A stretch of 64,000 nt of DNA from Cyanophora paradoxa (taxonomy: Eukaryota; Glaucocystophyceae; Cyanophorales; Cyanophoraceae), in NCBI GenBank assembly GCA_004431415.1, contig QPMI01000071.1, forward strand, positions 434,001 to 498,000. Reading direction: 5' to 3'. A model generated the notes under the pieces. The model saw nothing but the letters and a program-made list of their open reading frames with translations. It did no database searches and was not told the origin of the DNA. The position numbers and the translations under genes were made by a program. Shown piece by piece: positions 1 to 11,900 of this stretch (position 1 is its first letter; every line of letters starts with the position of its first letter).

Positions 1-3000
1 CCGTTGCCGCAATCGTTCTTCGCGTTTTCATCGGCTCTGACGGAGGCTCGCCCATCACGCGAGCCGTCGGAACCTGCTCCGTTGCCTCAGACGGGCCGCA
101 ACAGGATGCGTTTGGCGGCAGCATGTCACCGTCGAACGCAACTGTCTACTCGACTACTCTCGTCCAAGAGCTGCAGGGCACTGCTGCTTCGCCCTGGGTA
201 GAGATGCGGGTCAGCGGGGTGTATCCCGCTTTGCGCTACACCTGTACCGCGGCGGTTGCGAACGCCGTCGGTCTCTCTCCTACAATGCAGGCGTTCCCTA
301 CAATTATTTCTGTGCCATCGGATGCTCCGTTTCCGCCAAGCGCCGTTCAGATTATTGCATTCGACTCTCGCTCCGTCGTGATCTTCGTCGAGCTCGGCTA
401 CAACGGGGGCAGCGACATCAAGTCCGTGACGGGACGCTGTGCGGCTGCAACGTTAACACTTCAGGTTCGAGCTGCTTGTGAAGCGTCAACGTTCGAGCTG
501 CGTCCGCTAAAGTGCATCTCCCGTTCAGGCACCGGATGTTGTGGCGAGCTCGTCCGTGCTGCTGGCCCCGGGGACCCGCCTGATCGAGCTCAACGTCTCT
601 GGTCTCGTGCCTGCCACCGAATATAACTGCAGCGCCTCCGCTGCAAACAGCGTCGGCGAGTCTGACGGATCCTCACCGGTGCAACTCCGGACAGCGGCAG
701 AGCCTCCGTCCCCGCCGGCCGCCGTCACTGTTGCTGTCGCGAATTCGCGGTCTCTGCGTTTCTCTGTCAGGCACGGATCCGACGGGGGCAGTCCAATCCT
801 CAACTTCACGCTCTCATGTCGACTTGTTATCGCGGGCGATAATCCCGCATCGTTTGCCGAGACTACGGTACCGGTGCCCGTGGGCGCGACAGATGGCATC
901 GGGCAGCTGGACAAGCTGATCCCAGGGCGGCCATACGCGTGTGCGGGGTTCGTTATCAATGCCGTCGGCGCTTCGCCCTCCACCGCCGCCTTCCCCGCAA
1001 TTGTTGACACGCCCCCCGAACTGCCTGCGGCACCGGCCGCCGTCTCCACTCGCGCGGCCTCCTCCCGCGTTGTGGCCGTCAGCATTGGTTTTGGCTTCGA
1101 CGGCGGCAGCGCGCTGCTCGAAGTCATCGCCTCCTGCGTGCGGCTCCCCGAGGCCGCCTGCCCTGAGATCCGGTCCGCCGCCACCACCATTCCGGCGACC
1201 GGCACGGCCTCGCTCTTGGTCAACGTGTCAGGGCTGTGGCCCGCCTCCGAGTTCCGCTGCAGCGCCCACGTAAGGAACGACGTCGGCGCGTCCCCGCCTT
1301 CTTCGGCTGCTATCACCGTCCAAACCCCCGCCGAGGAGCCGGCCGCGCCTCAATCGGTTGAGGTCGTTGCGGCGAGCTCGACGGTCTTGCAGGCGAGAAT
1401 CGCGCCAGGCTACGACGGCGGCTCGGCCATCACTAGCTGCATCGTCACGTGCAGAACTCGAGACGCAACCACTGCTTCCAACAACTCGTCATCGGTATCA
1501 GCCGCGTCGGTAAATCAAGCCATCACAGTCGAGAAACGCTTCTCCCCCTCGACCCTCTCGGACCCCATTCTCGTGAACGTCACGGGCCTGCGCCGGGCTA
1601 CGGGCTACGCCTGCAGCGCGCAGCTCGCGAACGACGTCGGGCCATCCCCGTCTGTAGAAGCCGCTCCGCAGCGGACGCTCTTGGAGGCGCCGGGGCGGCC
1701 GACCGTCCTTGTGGAGGCCCAGGAGGCGACGGTCGGCCTCACGTCGACGAATCTTCGTGTGACAATCGCCGACAACGGCGGCAGCAACGCTGTAGCCGTT
1801 CGCGCCGACTGCGCGAGCACCTCGGACTCAGTGTCGGCCGGGCCCGTCGGCATCGCCGTCGGGGCGGACGCGTACGCGCTGCTTACTGTGCGGAAGCTGA
1901 CCTCGGGCCTCTTCTACTGCTGTTCCGTGTACACCGAGAACGAGGCAGGGCGCTCGCCCGACCGCAGCGTCTGCTTCGACACGCCCATACAGGCATGATC
2001 ATGACAGCTCTGCGCTGTCAGTCTTTTTCGCGGGTTGGTTACCGATTTCGCAGGTCCAGATCGTGCTGCAGATGAACTTCGCGAACTGGACGTCGAAGGC
2101 TGAGGCGCAGCTGATCGACGTGCTCGCAAACTCGGTGCTGCGCGTCGACAGGAGCCGCATTCGCGTCGCCGGAGTCGCCCCGTGTGTTTTTCGCGCCCTG
2201 CCTGGTAATTCCATGACCAACCCTTGATTTTGCTTCAGGGGGAGCACGATCGTGAAGCTGGATCTCTTCTCGGATATCGCGGCGTTGCAATCGTCGACTA
2301 TCGGTTCGAAGCGTGATATCGCTTAATCATGACCCTCTCAAATAATCTGACATTGCGTGGCCATGGCCAGACAAAACGAACTCGTCAGCGGCGGGCCTAG
2401 AGACGAGCTCTTCAAGCTCCGCTTACAAGACAGGCGCTTTTGATTTCCTCTCGAGCTCGGTTCCATGTACCGATATTGATAACGCCTCACCGTGTTTTGC
2501 AGGGGCGGAGCTGTCGGAGGCGCTGAAGCAGGCCTACTCGAGCAGCGCACTCCGCGACGCCCTTGCCCCGCTCGGCTCTGACTTCGAGGTTAAGAGCATG
2601 GTCCAAAGTGCGCTCAGCGGCTATGAGGGCGCTTCTAGGTCGGCAATAGTTTTGATTCCAACTCGCTTCTCGTGCAGACGGCGTGGAGGTGGCGGCCCCG
2701 TCGGCAGCCTCCGCCTCGGGTGGGCAGGGCCTCTCGGCCGGGGCGCAGGCGGGCATCGGGGCGGCGTGCGGGGCGGCGGCGCTGCTGGCGGCGGCGGGCG
2801 CGGCGGTGTACGTGCGGCAGCGGGCGCGGCGGCGGGCGCTGGAGGCGGCGCGGGCAGCAGCCGTGAAGGCGGTGGAGCGGGTCGGACCTGGGGGTCCTCA
2901 TTCACAGCCACCTTGAAGCCTCCGGCATGTGCGAGTGCGTCCGCATGGTCGACGATTTCGCCCTCGAGGAAGCGGATTTGGAGGATAAGGGGGAGGGCAC

Positions 3001-4842
3001 CGCGGCCACGGCCGGCGGCGATCGCGAAGGCTCTGCAACAGCAGAGACGCTGGGGACGCGGGCACTGGCGACGGCGGCGTCGCTGCTGGAGGGCCTGGAC
3101 GTTGTCTGCAGCGTGGAGCGGCCGGCGACTGCGGCGGAACGGGCCCTCGAGTTCCTGCACTCGGCCCACTGCCTCGTCATCGTCATCTCCCACGACACTG
3201 TCCAGGACCCCGCCGTGCGTCGCCTCCTCTGAAGCTTGAAATTCGAATTTCCGCGACCGCCGACGCCGCGCACAGGTGCGGGAGCAGGTGCTGCGGGCGC
3301 ACGCGCTGCAGAAGAACATCGTTCCGGTGGTGATGGCCGACTTCGACTGGCGCTTCCCCGAAGAGCTCGAGGCCATCCAATTCTCCCGCCTCAACGCCAT
3401 CAGGCGCGGCCTTCCTTTAATTCGGGCTCGCTTTCCCTATTGACTGTCGCCATCGCCGCAGCTGGAGCCACGAGCACCAGGAGAGCGTGCTGGCGAAGAT
3501 GGCGGCCTTCGTGCGGCACGGCCTCGTCGAGGCCGCCCCCGACGCCGCCCCCGCCGACCCCGCCGACCTCGCCATCGACGTCTTCTCCGAGGCCGACCCC
3601 GCCGAGGGCCCGGCGGAGGGCAGGGCGCGGCCCGGAGCGGGCGCCGGCGCGGATGCGCCGGCATCCGGCGCGGCCGCCCTGTCGGGGCTCGAGCTGCTCG
3701 GCGGCCTGCAGCTGCCGCCCAGCCGCCGCGTCCAAAGCAATGCGAGCCTTGGTCTGGGCACGGCGTCCACGTCCCTGGCTCCGTCGCCCTATCCGCTTCC
3801 TGAGAATATCAGGATCGAGGCGCCGGCCCCTCCGGAGCCAGCCCTTCTCGCCCCTGGAGCTGGCCCGCCGGCCGGCCCCGCGTTCTTCCACCCGACGCCG
3901 CCCCTGCAGCTGAGCGCGGAGGACATGCGAAACCTCGCCTCCCACACCGTGCGGCCCACTCACGTCTTCATCAGCTACCGCCGCGCCGGCGGCTCCGAGC
4001 TCGCCGCCAGTGCGTGAACCGAGATTCAAATTTCGCGTCTCCGGATCCAGAGTCCTTCGATTCGCTGACTCGGTGAGATTTCGCAGCCCTCAAGATGAGG
4101 CTCGACGAGCGGGGCTACCAGGCTTTCCTCGACGTCAAGAAGTGCGCATGCGCCTTATGTATAGCTGGGCCCGGCGGCCTCGCCCGTGGGGGCGTGGCCT
4201 CGGCCATGCCAGCTCTAGATCTGACCCCTCCCTTCGATCGGCAGGCTGGAGAACGGCCCCTTCGACCAGCAGCTGCTGGGCCACCTGCACGCCGCGCCCG
4301 CGTTCCTCAGCATCCTCACGCCGGGCTGCCTCGACCGCTGCCGCAGCCCCTACGACTGGGTCCGCTCCCTGCCCCTCCTTTTGAATTTGACACCCCTACC
4401 GGTCCGATCTCCTCCGGATGATCAGGTGCGGAAGGAGATCGCGCTGGCGCTGATGGAGAGGAAGAACATCATCGTCCTGAAGAAGCGGGGCTTCGTCTTC
4501 CCAGAGCAGGCACGCCCGGCCCGCCCCCTCTTTCCAGTTCCTTTCATAAATAGCCAATAGCCACGGCCATATACATATAATTTTCTGGTCCAAGCCTGAG
4601 CGGATCGGCCGCAGATGCCGCCAGACATCGCGGGGCTGCGCGAGTGCGCGCAGACCCTCGAGTGGACCGCCGCCGCCCGCGTCTCGGTCCTCGAGGTCCG
4701 CCGGGCGCGGGTTGAGGCGCCGCTGAACTTCGGAGTATTTTACAAATTTAATGTCGCCCTCTGATTCCGGGCTTGCCCGCAGGCAATCGTGGGCATCCTC
4801 GGGCCGCCCTCCAAGCTCCCCTCGAGCGCCGGCGCTTCTTGA
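1..4842 (+). CDS. FN3-repeat transmembrane receptor with two SARM1-like TIR domains (5' end outside window)
   Basis: Coding exons I can join: 3-464, 529-1992, 2054-2181, 2239-2303, 2503-2607, 2678-~2880, ~2880-3214, 3276-3403, 3462-4009, 4087-4141, 4245-4359, 4426-4509, 4615-4695 and 4783-4842 (stop TGA). Order of parts: six FN3-like domains (the first partial), each with a DGGS or NGGS turn and paired cysteines; a SEA-like alpha/beta segment; a membrane helix (GIGAACGAAALLAAAGAAVYV region) followed by an Arg-rich stop-transfer; a divergent TIR; a Pro/Ala-rich linker; and a canonical TIR opening VFISYRRAGGSELA. N-glycosylation sequons occur in the FN3 part. The TIRs resemble animal SARM1, a TIR NADase, so an outside-in signalling receptor or NAD-cleaving effector is inferred. 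The frame changes between the helix and TIR1 (about 2860-2925) by an intron or sequence error I could not place. Introns at 1993, 3404 and 4510 are GC-AG. Confidence 0.85.
3..1992 (+). other. Extracellular fibronectin type III-like repeat array (6 domains)
   Basis: Six repeats of about 100-130 residues share the pattern Pro-rich linker, S/R-x-V strand, DGGS or NGGS turn, a Cys strand, then GL-x-P-A-x-x-Y-x-C and a N-x-V/A-G-x-S-P closing strand. This is the FN3 pattern with an added conserved Cys pair per domain. The array is interrupted by a 64-bp intron (465-528, phase 0). The repeats differ enough from each other that recent array expansion is unlikely. Function unknown; ligand binding or adhesion is the usual role. 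Confidence 0.8.
2880..3540 (+). other. TIR domain 1 (divergent, SARM1-like)
   Basis: The C-terminal half aligns by eye with the SARM1 TIR: a CLVIVIS beta strand, a DPAVREQV helix holding the Glu at the catalytic position, KNIVPVV, and a WSHEHQE helix near 3465-3485. The N-terminal half is divergent. The usual FISYR strand is replaced by a LIHSH-like strand, and an acidic/Gly/Thr-rich insertion follows. This suggests a scaffold or regulatory TIR, although the Glu is kept. The domain spans three exons with introns 3215-3275 and 3404-3461. Confidence 0.7.
3946..4842 (+). other. TIR domain 2 (canonical, catalytic Glu present)
   Basis: Six exons encode a full TIR: VFISYRRAGGSELA (strand A and box 1), GYQAFLDVKKLENG, LSILTPGCLDRC, YDWVRKEIALAL and KNIIVL, then a C-terminal LEW-containing helix. 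The order and several motifs (FISYRR, LDRC, DWVxKE, KNI) match SARM1-type TIR enzymes, in which the Glu of the WVxKE helix is needed for NAD cleavage. That Glu is encoded at the start of the 4426-4509 exon. Enzyme activity is inferred from this residue, not shown. Confidence 0.85.
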
Positions 4843-5956
4843 TCATCCCAAATGCATCTTGAAACAGTAGGCAGTAGAGCGTCTTTTTGGCAAACTAGAT
4901 TCTGAGAACTAGGCTAGTGGTGCGTTATGCGATTTGTCATTATCAGCTCTTAATCGAAAGCAGCCAGTGAGTTACCGTCGAACTCTCAGCCGTCGATAAT
5001 AAAGATTCATGGCCGACGCAGCTGCGGGGCTGTCCTGGGCGGAGCGGCCGACAGGATCTGCAGGCCCAGCGCACCCGCGGCCCGTGTGGCCTGCAGCTGG
5101 ACCGGGACGGCGGCCGCTGTGAGCACGCCTCGATCGCGAGCTCGCGCCTCGGGCTCCAGATCCCCACTCAGCCCCCCCGAAGGCCCCCCGTCCTCGAAGG
5201 CCCCTGAAGGACCCAGCCCTATACATAGCTAGCCCTAGTGCTCGAGACTGCTGCTCCCGACCGGGAGCCTCGGAGATCTAGAAACGTTAACGGCCGGCCC
5301 CCATCCCCCCCTCTCCCCCCCCTCTCCTCTTCCTCCTTCCTCCTCCCCTCCTCCCCCCCTTCGATTCCTGCCTTCCCGCCTGCCATCCCCCCTTCACCCC
5401 CCCCCCCTTCTCCACCTTCTCCCACCTTCTCCCTTACCCCTCGCCCCCCTTCCTGCCTTCCTGCCTGGAGGGGGAGGGGGGGGGGGGGAAGCGTTTTGGA
5501 TTTGTAGGAGCCAATTTTGCGCAATCCTCGATTTTCCCTCGCTTCCCCCCCCCCCTGCCATACAAACCGAGTTGTAGGGACCGACTTTTTTTCGCGAGCT
5601 GTGACTCCAGCCACATAATTTTTGTTTTGCAAAAGTGGACGTCGCATTGATACACCACGGCACATGTATCAATGTTCTACTGCTGCTTCCAGGCTGGCGC
5701 TCATGATCATTGCGGGACGAAAAATGTCGCATAAATGTCGCATAAATAAAAATGCGGCGCCGCACAAAACAATAAATATGGCAAATATACGTTCACTTGC
5801 AAATCTCTTGCAATTGCAATCTACCCAATACTCCAGACGCATGAATGCTGTAAAATGCTACCGTAGCTACATCAGCTTGCAGCAGGCGCACATAAATAAA
5901 AAATATGATAACCACTTTTACTCGCAAATCGCTTAACGTGAAATGAAATGTCTATG
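4843..5956. other. Intergenic region between convergent gene ends, with a polypyrimidine tract
   Basis: This lies between the TIR receptor stop and the lipase-gene stop on the other strand. About 5300-5470 is an almost uninterrupted C/T run on the + strand with a G run at its end; it is low complexity and could form triplex DNA. 5700-5940 is AT-rich. I see no gene. Apparent reading frames across the C/T run are low-complexity artefacts. Confidence 0.7.
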
Positions 5957-8900
5957 CTAATGATTCTTGCCCCCGGTGGGCCTCCGGGCCTCCTCCGCCT
6001 CGAGCTCGACCGCTCTGGCGCTCGCGACGAACCCCGGGGGCCGCATGACCTCGCGCAGGCCGCGCTCCGCCCGGCGCGCGTCCTCAAGGGCGCGGGCCGC
6101 CGCCAGCGCGCCCAGATCCTCGGCGGTGTCCTCCGGCTCCGGCTTCGGATCCCCGCTAAGGTTAGGCCGTCGAATAACTGGACGGCTTTGCGGCTGCAGA
6201 GGGCTGCCGCGACTGAGCTCGGCTTCCTCTATTCCAATATGGTCGACGTCCTCCGTGGAGCAATCGTTGCGAGCCCGATCGCGATTTGGCGCTGAGTGGA
6301 GAGGCGGCAGCCGCACTGTCCTCAATTGCAAGCCGCTCAATCTCGATCCAGCCGCCGTGCTCGGCTGCATGCTGCGCTCTAGCTGTCCGGGTCCGTCTTT
6401 CAGCCTTCGAGTGCCGGCCGCGGCGGCGATTATATTCGATGGAAGTCCCGCAATCCCTGCAGCTGCCGGCTGCAAACCCACTTGCTCGTTTGTCGGATCG
6501 GATCCACATTCGCGTTGCTGCGATGGTGATCGCAAGCAAATCAAAGAAAGGTATTTCAAAAACCCGAAAACCGAATCGCATATATATAAAAGCTTGACGC
6601 ACTTTCTTTGCATGCGCAGGCTTAGCTGGCTTTGCGGGCTCTTGTCTAAGCGCTGCAGATGGAGATGGAGATGGCGCAGCCGGCGGGTGCGCCGTGGTCG
6701 GCGAGGGTACTGGCACCGCGGTTGGCTTCGATGGACGCGGATCCCGAGCGACGCTTGGAACGGAGATAGTTGGTGGCTGGGCCGGCTTGGAAACGATTTT
6801 ACTGCCTGGCCCGGGTCGCTTGAAACCCGAGTTCGAGCCTCCGCCGGCGCCACTCGAAACTGCAGGAGTAGGCCTCGCGATCGCCGCAGACTTGGAAGCC
6901 GCACCCAGGGCTGGACTAGGACTCGCTATGATTGCGGATGGCCACTGATCTGATTGCAAAGCTGCTGAGGCTGCGGCTGGCGGTTGCAGACCGAAATTGC
7001 TGGGGGGCAGAGGACGAGGCTGAACTGGGGCGGCGTGCGCGTGGGGGCCCCGAGCACCCTCGAGATCTCTTCGAACCGTCTTCTCAAACGATTCGAGCTC
7101 CGCCTCGGCACGCAAGTGCAAGCGCCGCTGCATCTCCAGATTCGCCTTGCCCTCGAGCTCGGCGTGGGCGATCGCGATCTGCTGCCGCTGGCCTCGGTGA
7201 CGCATCTTGCAAAGCAGCACGCCGCAGACGCAGACGAGGAGGGTTGCGCCCCCGCCCACGCCGCTAGCAATTGCGATGACGTTAGCCGGCAGCTGGCTCT
7301 GATCGGCAGCGGCAGGGTCCGCGGGGATCGTTTTCGACGGCGGATTGACAATCGAGAGCCCAGGGGCTGATGGCGGGGTAGGAGTTGGGCTGGCTTTGGA
7401 GCCGGAGCCCGAGCCCGCGGTAGCTATAGTCGACGTCGTAGCCCCCGCATCCGAGTTGCTCGCCGGGCTCGGCGACGGGTTCGGGTTTGGGAAAGGCCGT
7501 GCGCCCGGCAGTGCCAGCACGGGATCCGGCGGTGCTGCCTCGACTGCAATGAGTCGCAGGTCTAAAGTATGCACCATTAATATTTTAGGCCAGATCTAGA
7601 GCTCGCTTGCGCACCTCGGACGGATCCGGCCAGAAAAGGAAATTCAGGCCCTAGGTCGAAGAGACCAGCATTGATTTGCGCATCCACGCTCCACGCAATG
7701 TACTCTGCCGACACATTGTTTTCGTCAGGATGAGATTCCAATACCTGCGCACGCCAAATCACTGATAATTCAGGAGGGGGTTATAAACGAATTAGCAATG
7801 CCACAAACTTGCCTCCAATTCGACAATAGTGCTGCCCGATCGACTAGATATTATTTTGATACGCTCAAGCAATATCTGTGGTGCTTACATATCACAATCA
7901 CGCAGGCGAGAACTTTGACAATAGTAATTTTGCGCGCACACGAAGTGATCTTGCAAGAATATTCAAGAGTCGATACTCGGCGTCAGAGCTATAGTCACTC
8001 CATTCGCTAAACTTGTAGTCAAATGCGAGGGCCAGCAGAGCCGAAGAAGCTTTGATGGACGTATTCTGACCAGAAAGAGCTGTAATATTCGGTATTAAGG
8101 CTTGTACGGGGGACAAATCTGCGCATGCACACGGATCGCTGCAATTCATCCAAGCTGATCATGAGTTTAATATAGGCGCGTGTTTGCACCTCCGTTCGCA
8201 ACCTTCAAGTGTACCTGTATTGCAGCTACATGAGCCAGTCGCCTCGGAATCGACCACACGCTGGAAACATTTTCAGAAACATCCATCTCAAATACGAAGT
8301 ACAAAGTCACGGCGGCTGTCCTCACAATTGACGCATTCGCATAGACAGTCATTCCAAAGAGGCTTCCAGCGGGAACTTGCGAGACCCAAGCAGCAGGCCA
8401 GATATAGGAGCGCGCTTCTTCTGGAAAAATATCTATCGTCAAATTCGCAGCACTGTTTCCTGGATTCGACACAAATACTGTTGCATTCAAAGGCATCTGC
8501 ATCAGTGTTGACCGAAATCGAATGGATCGCGGCCCAGCAAAAATAACTGGTGCTGCGAAAGGTTACAAACGTGTTGGTCGAGTCCAAAGTTCGAAATGCG
8601 TAAACACGATCGATATAACAGACCTGAAAAAAGCCACTCCTGCGAAGAGTCCCAAGTTTGCTGTTTGGAGTCCGACTCTAAAACTCGCCGTGATCGGGGC
8701 GCGATTTCGTTCAGATTACAGGTAGTTCTAGGCTTCCGCTGATCTCTGTTTAGCTCGCGGTAGACAGATTTGCGATATGCATGAACACCATGCAATTCCA
8801 AGCCGGTCGCAACCATCTGATATGGTTTCGAATCTTCCAAGTAGTCTTGTATACGTAAGAAGTTAAGCTTTCGGCGCCGACAGCCAAGCCGACTGCAAAA

Positions 8901-11900
8901 GAATTTTTTGGCCGCCTGATACTTCTCTTTTGCGACGACTGGGACTTTCGATAATGTAGAGGATATCGCAGAGAGGACAGGCGCCGTAACCTGCTTCACG
9001 GTTTGAACGGCGTTGCTGACAGCCGAGACGGTACTGTGCGCAGTATCGACAATGGTGCTGACAGCCGAAGTGGAAGCTCTAACAAGCCTGGGATCCACCG
9101 CCTCCACGATGAGCGAGGTATTCGCTGCCATCTTCAGGCACCCTAAAGAAGTGTCTCCAGGTTCACACGGAAGATATCGAGGGCCTGAGACGTGGACATA
9201 CTCGTTCACGAACTTTTCCGGCGGAAGGAGTGAGACAATGTCGAAATAGTCATTGTCTGCTGAGCATCGAACGTATTGCGTGATTTGAATTCCAGATCCT
9301 CTAAAGAGGTTGGCGAAAGTTGAATCTCCGGGCTTCGGGGCACCGAAGGTGAAAACTCTTATCTTAGTGGCGATCTGGTTGATAGGCTGACACGACGATG
9401 ACCATAGAATGTCGAGAGCGGCCAATGTGGCGAGGGATGCACCCCTTGAATGTCCTGATCACGAAAAAGCAGCCCATCCGACGACGTCATCGATTAGAGC
9501 GAATCGAAAATATATAGTACACCGACGTCGACTCTCATACCTGTGATAACGAGCTGTTGTATTTCAAATTCGCGCAAATTGCAGATGGCAGCTGAAATGG
9601 ACGCCCGGTGACTGAGAGTCAACCATGAATTAGCACATATAACATTTGCGAGCATCATGATCAAATCTCACGTAATTTAGATTTATCAACTAACAGTCAG
9701 ATCGATCAAAAACATTTGCGAAACAATGGAGCTCACGTCGTGTACAAATCCCAGAAGATACGTGCAACTTTGCCGCACATGCGACCAGACATTTGACACT
9801 GTGCTGAGCTTATAATTGTAGTACCCATCAAGTTCTTCATGTGCTCTGTAAAGCTGTCTTCAGTTCCTAACAAGATTCTCAACTCAGTGCGAGAATGAAG
9901 AGTCGGTGGCGAAAACGTGCGAATATATACCTTTGAAAACCAGATAAACGAAACGATTGCTCTGGTCCAAGTACAGCGCAGCGTCGATACTACTGGATGT
10001 CCAAGTCGATTTCCTTTGAAGCGTTGCACAGCCATAAGAAACAGTATTCGGCAGTAGCGATGAGTCGTAAACTCGAGCGGAAAGATCGGCGGCAATTGCA
10101 GCCATCTCAGAGTCCGATATTTTGCCATCCGAATCAGTAGCTGTTGCAACGGATCCGGAGCTCGGCGTAGTCGGCGTATACGTAGCGATCGGCGCCGGCA
10201 CTAAAAACGGAGCACTCCGGGCCAGAGTCTCATAACTGTACGCTGGATAACTCCCTGACTCTCTCACATACCGGCATTCAATCTCGCCAGAGGCCGACAG
10301 TGGCGCTGTTAGCTCAAACACGCCTGCACGCGTGCTCGTGGATTCCAGAATATATTGCGAGACGGAGAGGAAGGTTTGCATTTTCAACGATGCATCCGAT
10401 GAAGCCAGTGCAAGGAAGTCTTTGGTACGGTGGACTGAATTCAAAGAGCCTGTATTATCATAAGCGCAAGTAACTTTGCGATCGGCTTCAACTGAGAATG
10501 ACTTGGCGGAAACGCTCAACGCCTGCTCGACACGTGCACGCTCTGATGCATATGCTCAGTAAGTCACCATCAAGCTCATCTATAAATCAAACTATTCATT
10601 TCTGCTCACTGGTAATAGTGATAATTGTGCTCCTTGCTTTGAGCTCAAAAGATCTGAAAAGCATATCGCCCGATCCGGAGCTGCGAAGATAACGGCATTC
10701 GTAGGGGCCCTCCGCATCGTTGGGGACGGCAACAGACACCGAGCCGGAAGCCGACGACACAAACGAGTACGTCGAATCAAGCGGCCCCCGCACCGCTGGC
10801 GACAGAGAGTGGAGGAGGCCTACGAGGTCCCCTTCGGCCCAGGCGCCCTCGCTGGAGGAATACGTGCAGGTAAAACTCGAGCCCGAGACAGCGGAGGCTG
10901 CAGAGGACGTGACAGAAAACGAAGGACTCGGTACTGCGTTTGAAAAGCGAAGTTATTAGGAAGCATGCGCAAGGTCTAAATCTGGAGCTCCAAGACATCT
11001 GACCTGAGACGGAGATTGGAGAGCCTCTGCCCAGTAAAGTGTATGCAAAGACATGCGCTGATGCTGAACGCCGGAACACCCGGCACTCGTACCAGCCTTC
11101 TATGCCGGAGGGCGTCTGAAGGCTGATTTGGGTCGGTCTAGTCGGCAAGGGCGAGGGAATGGAAACAAAGTCGACGGCGCTGTTGCTGTAAAGCGCGACC
11201 TCTGCCGCGAATAGGCCGATAAACAGCTCCCCGGCTGGGCCCGTGTAGAACCCAGCATTGCTGGAGTATGTGCAGCGAAGGGCGCGGCCGGCTACAGCGG
11301 GAACAGCTGGAGAGACTGTCGGAGCGCTGACGTCGAACTGAAGAGGCGGGGTGCCGGGCTTGATTGTTCCGGGGAGCGGGGCCGTTATGTTGAACGAAGC
11401 GCTGCGGTTCAGCGAAGAATAAGTGCCGTCCGGAGCGCGTCTCACGTATCGACACTCATGCCACCCGCGGCTCTCCCATGGCACGTAGAATTCGATGCTC
11501 CCCGTCGCGCGAGAAAGGGGACCCGAAGCCTCGAATTGCGCGAGCGATGCCGCGGGCCCGGACGCGCTCGCACCGACCGGGAACACGCCGACCAGATCGT
11601 GCAAGGCCGGAGTCCAAGCGTTCGGGCTCGTCACCCAGGAACAGGAGAGCAACGAACCCGCGGGAACACTGAGCGAGCTCGAGGCTTGCGTAGAGGCGGA
11701 AACGATGTAAGAGTAGACCGGCGCTGAAGAAGCTTCAGGAATCGAGTATTAAATATTCTCGGACGAAAATCGGACGAACCTGTTATGTTGAAAGCCGTGC
11801 TGCGGGAGAGTGTCCGGTAGAGGGCCGGCGGGCCTGACTGGTACTTCACGAATCGGCACTCGTACACCCCTGGAGAGGTGCTGAAGGACAAAGAAAAATC

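Noticed and set aside
1993-1998. TGA at 1996 as the end of the FN3 gene
   Set aside because: A GC-AG intron (1993-2053) removes it and gives an in-frame continuation VQIVLQMNFANW leading to the membrane helix and TIR domains.
5238-5507. Pro/Ser-rich frame in the pyrimidine tract
   Set aside because: Low-complexity translation of a C/T run.
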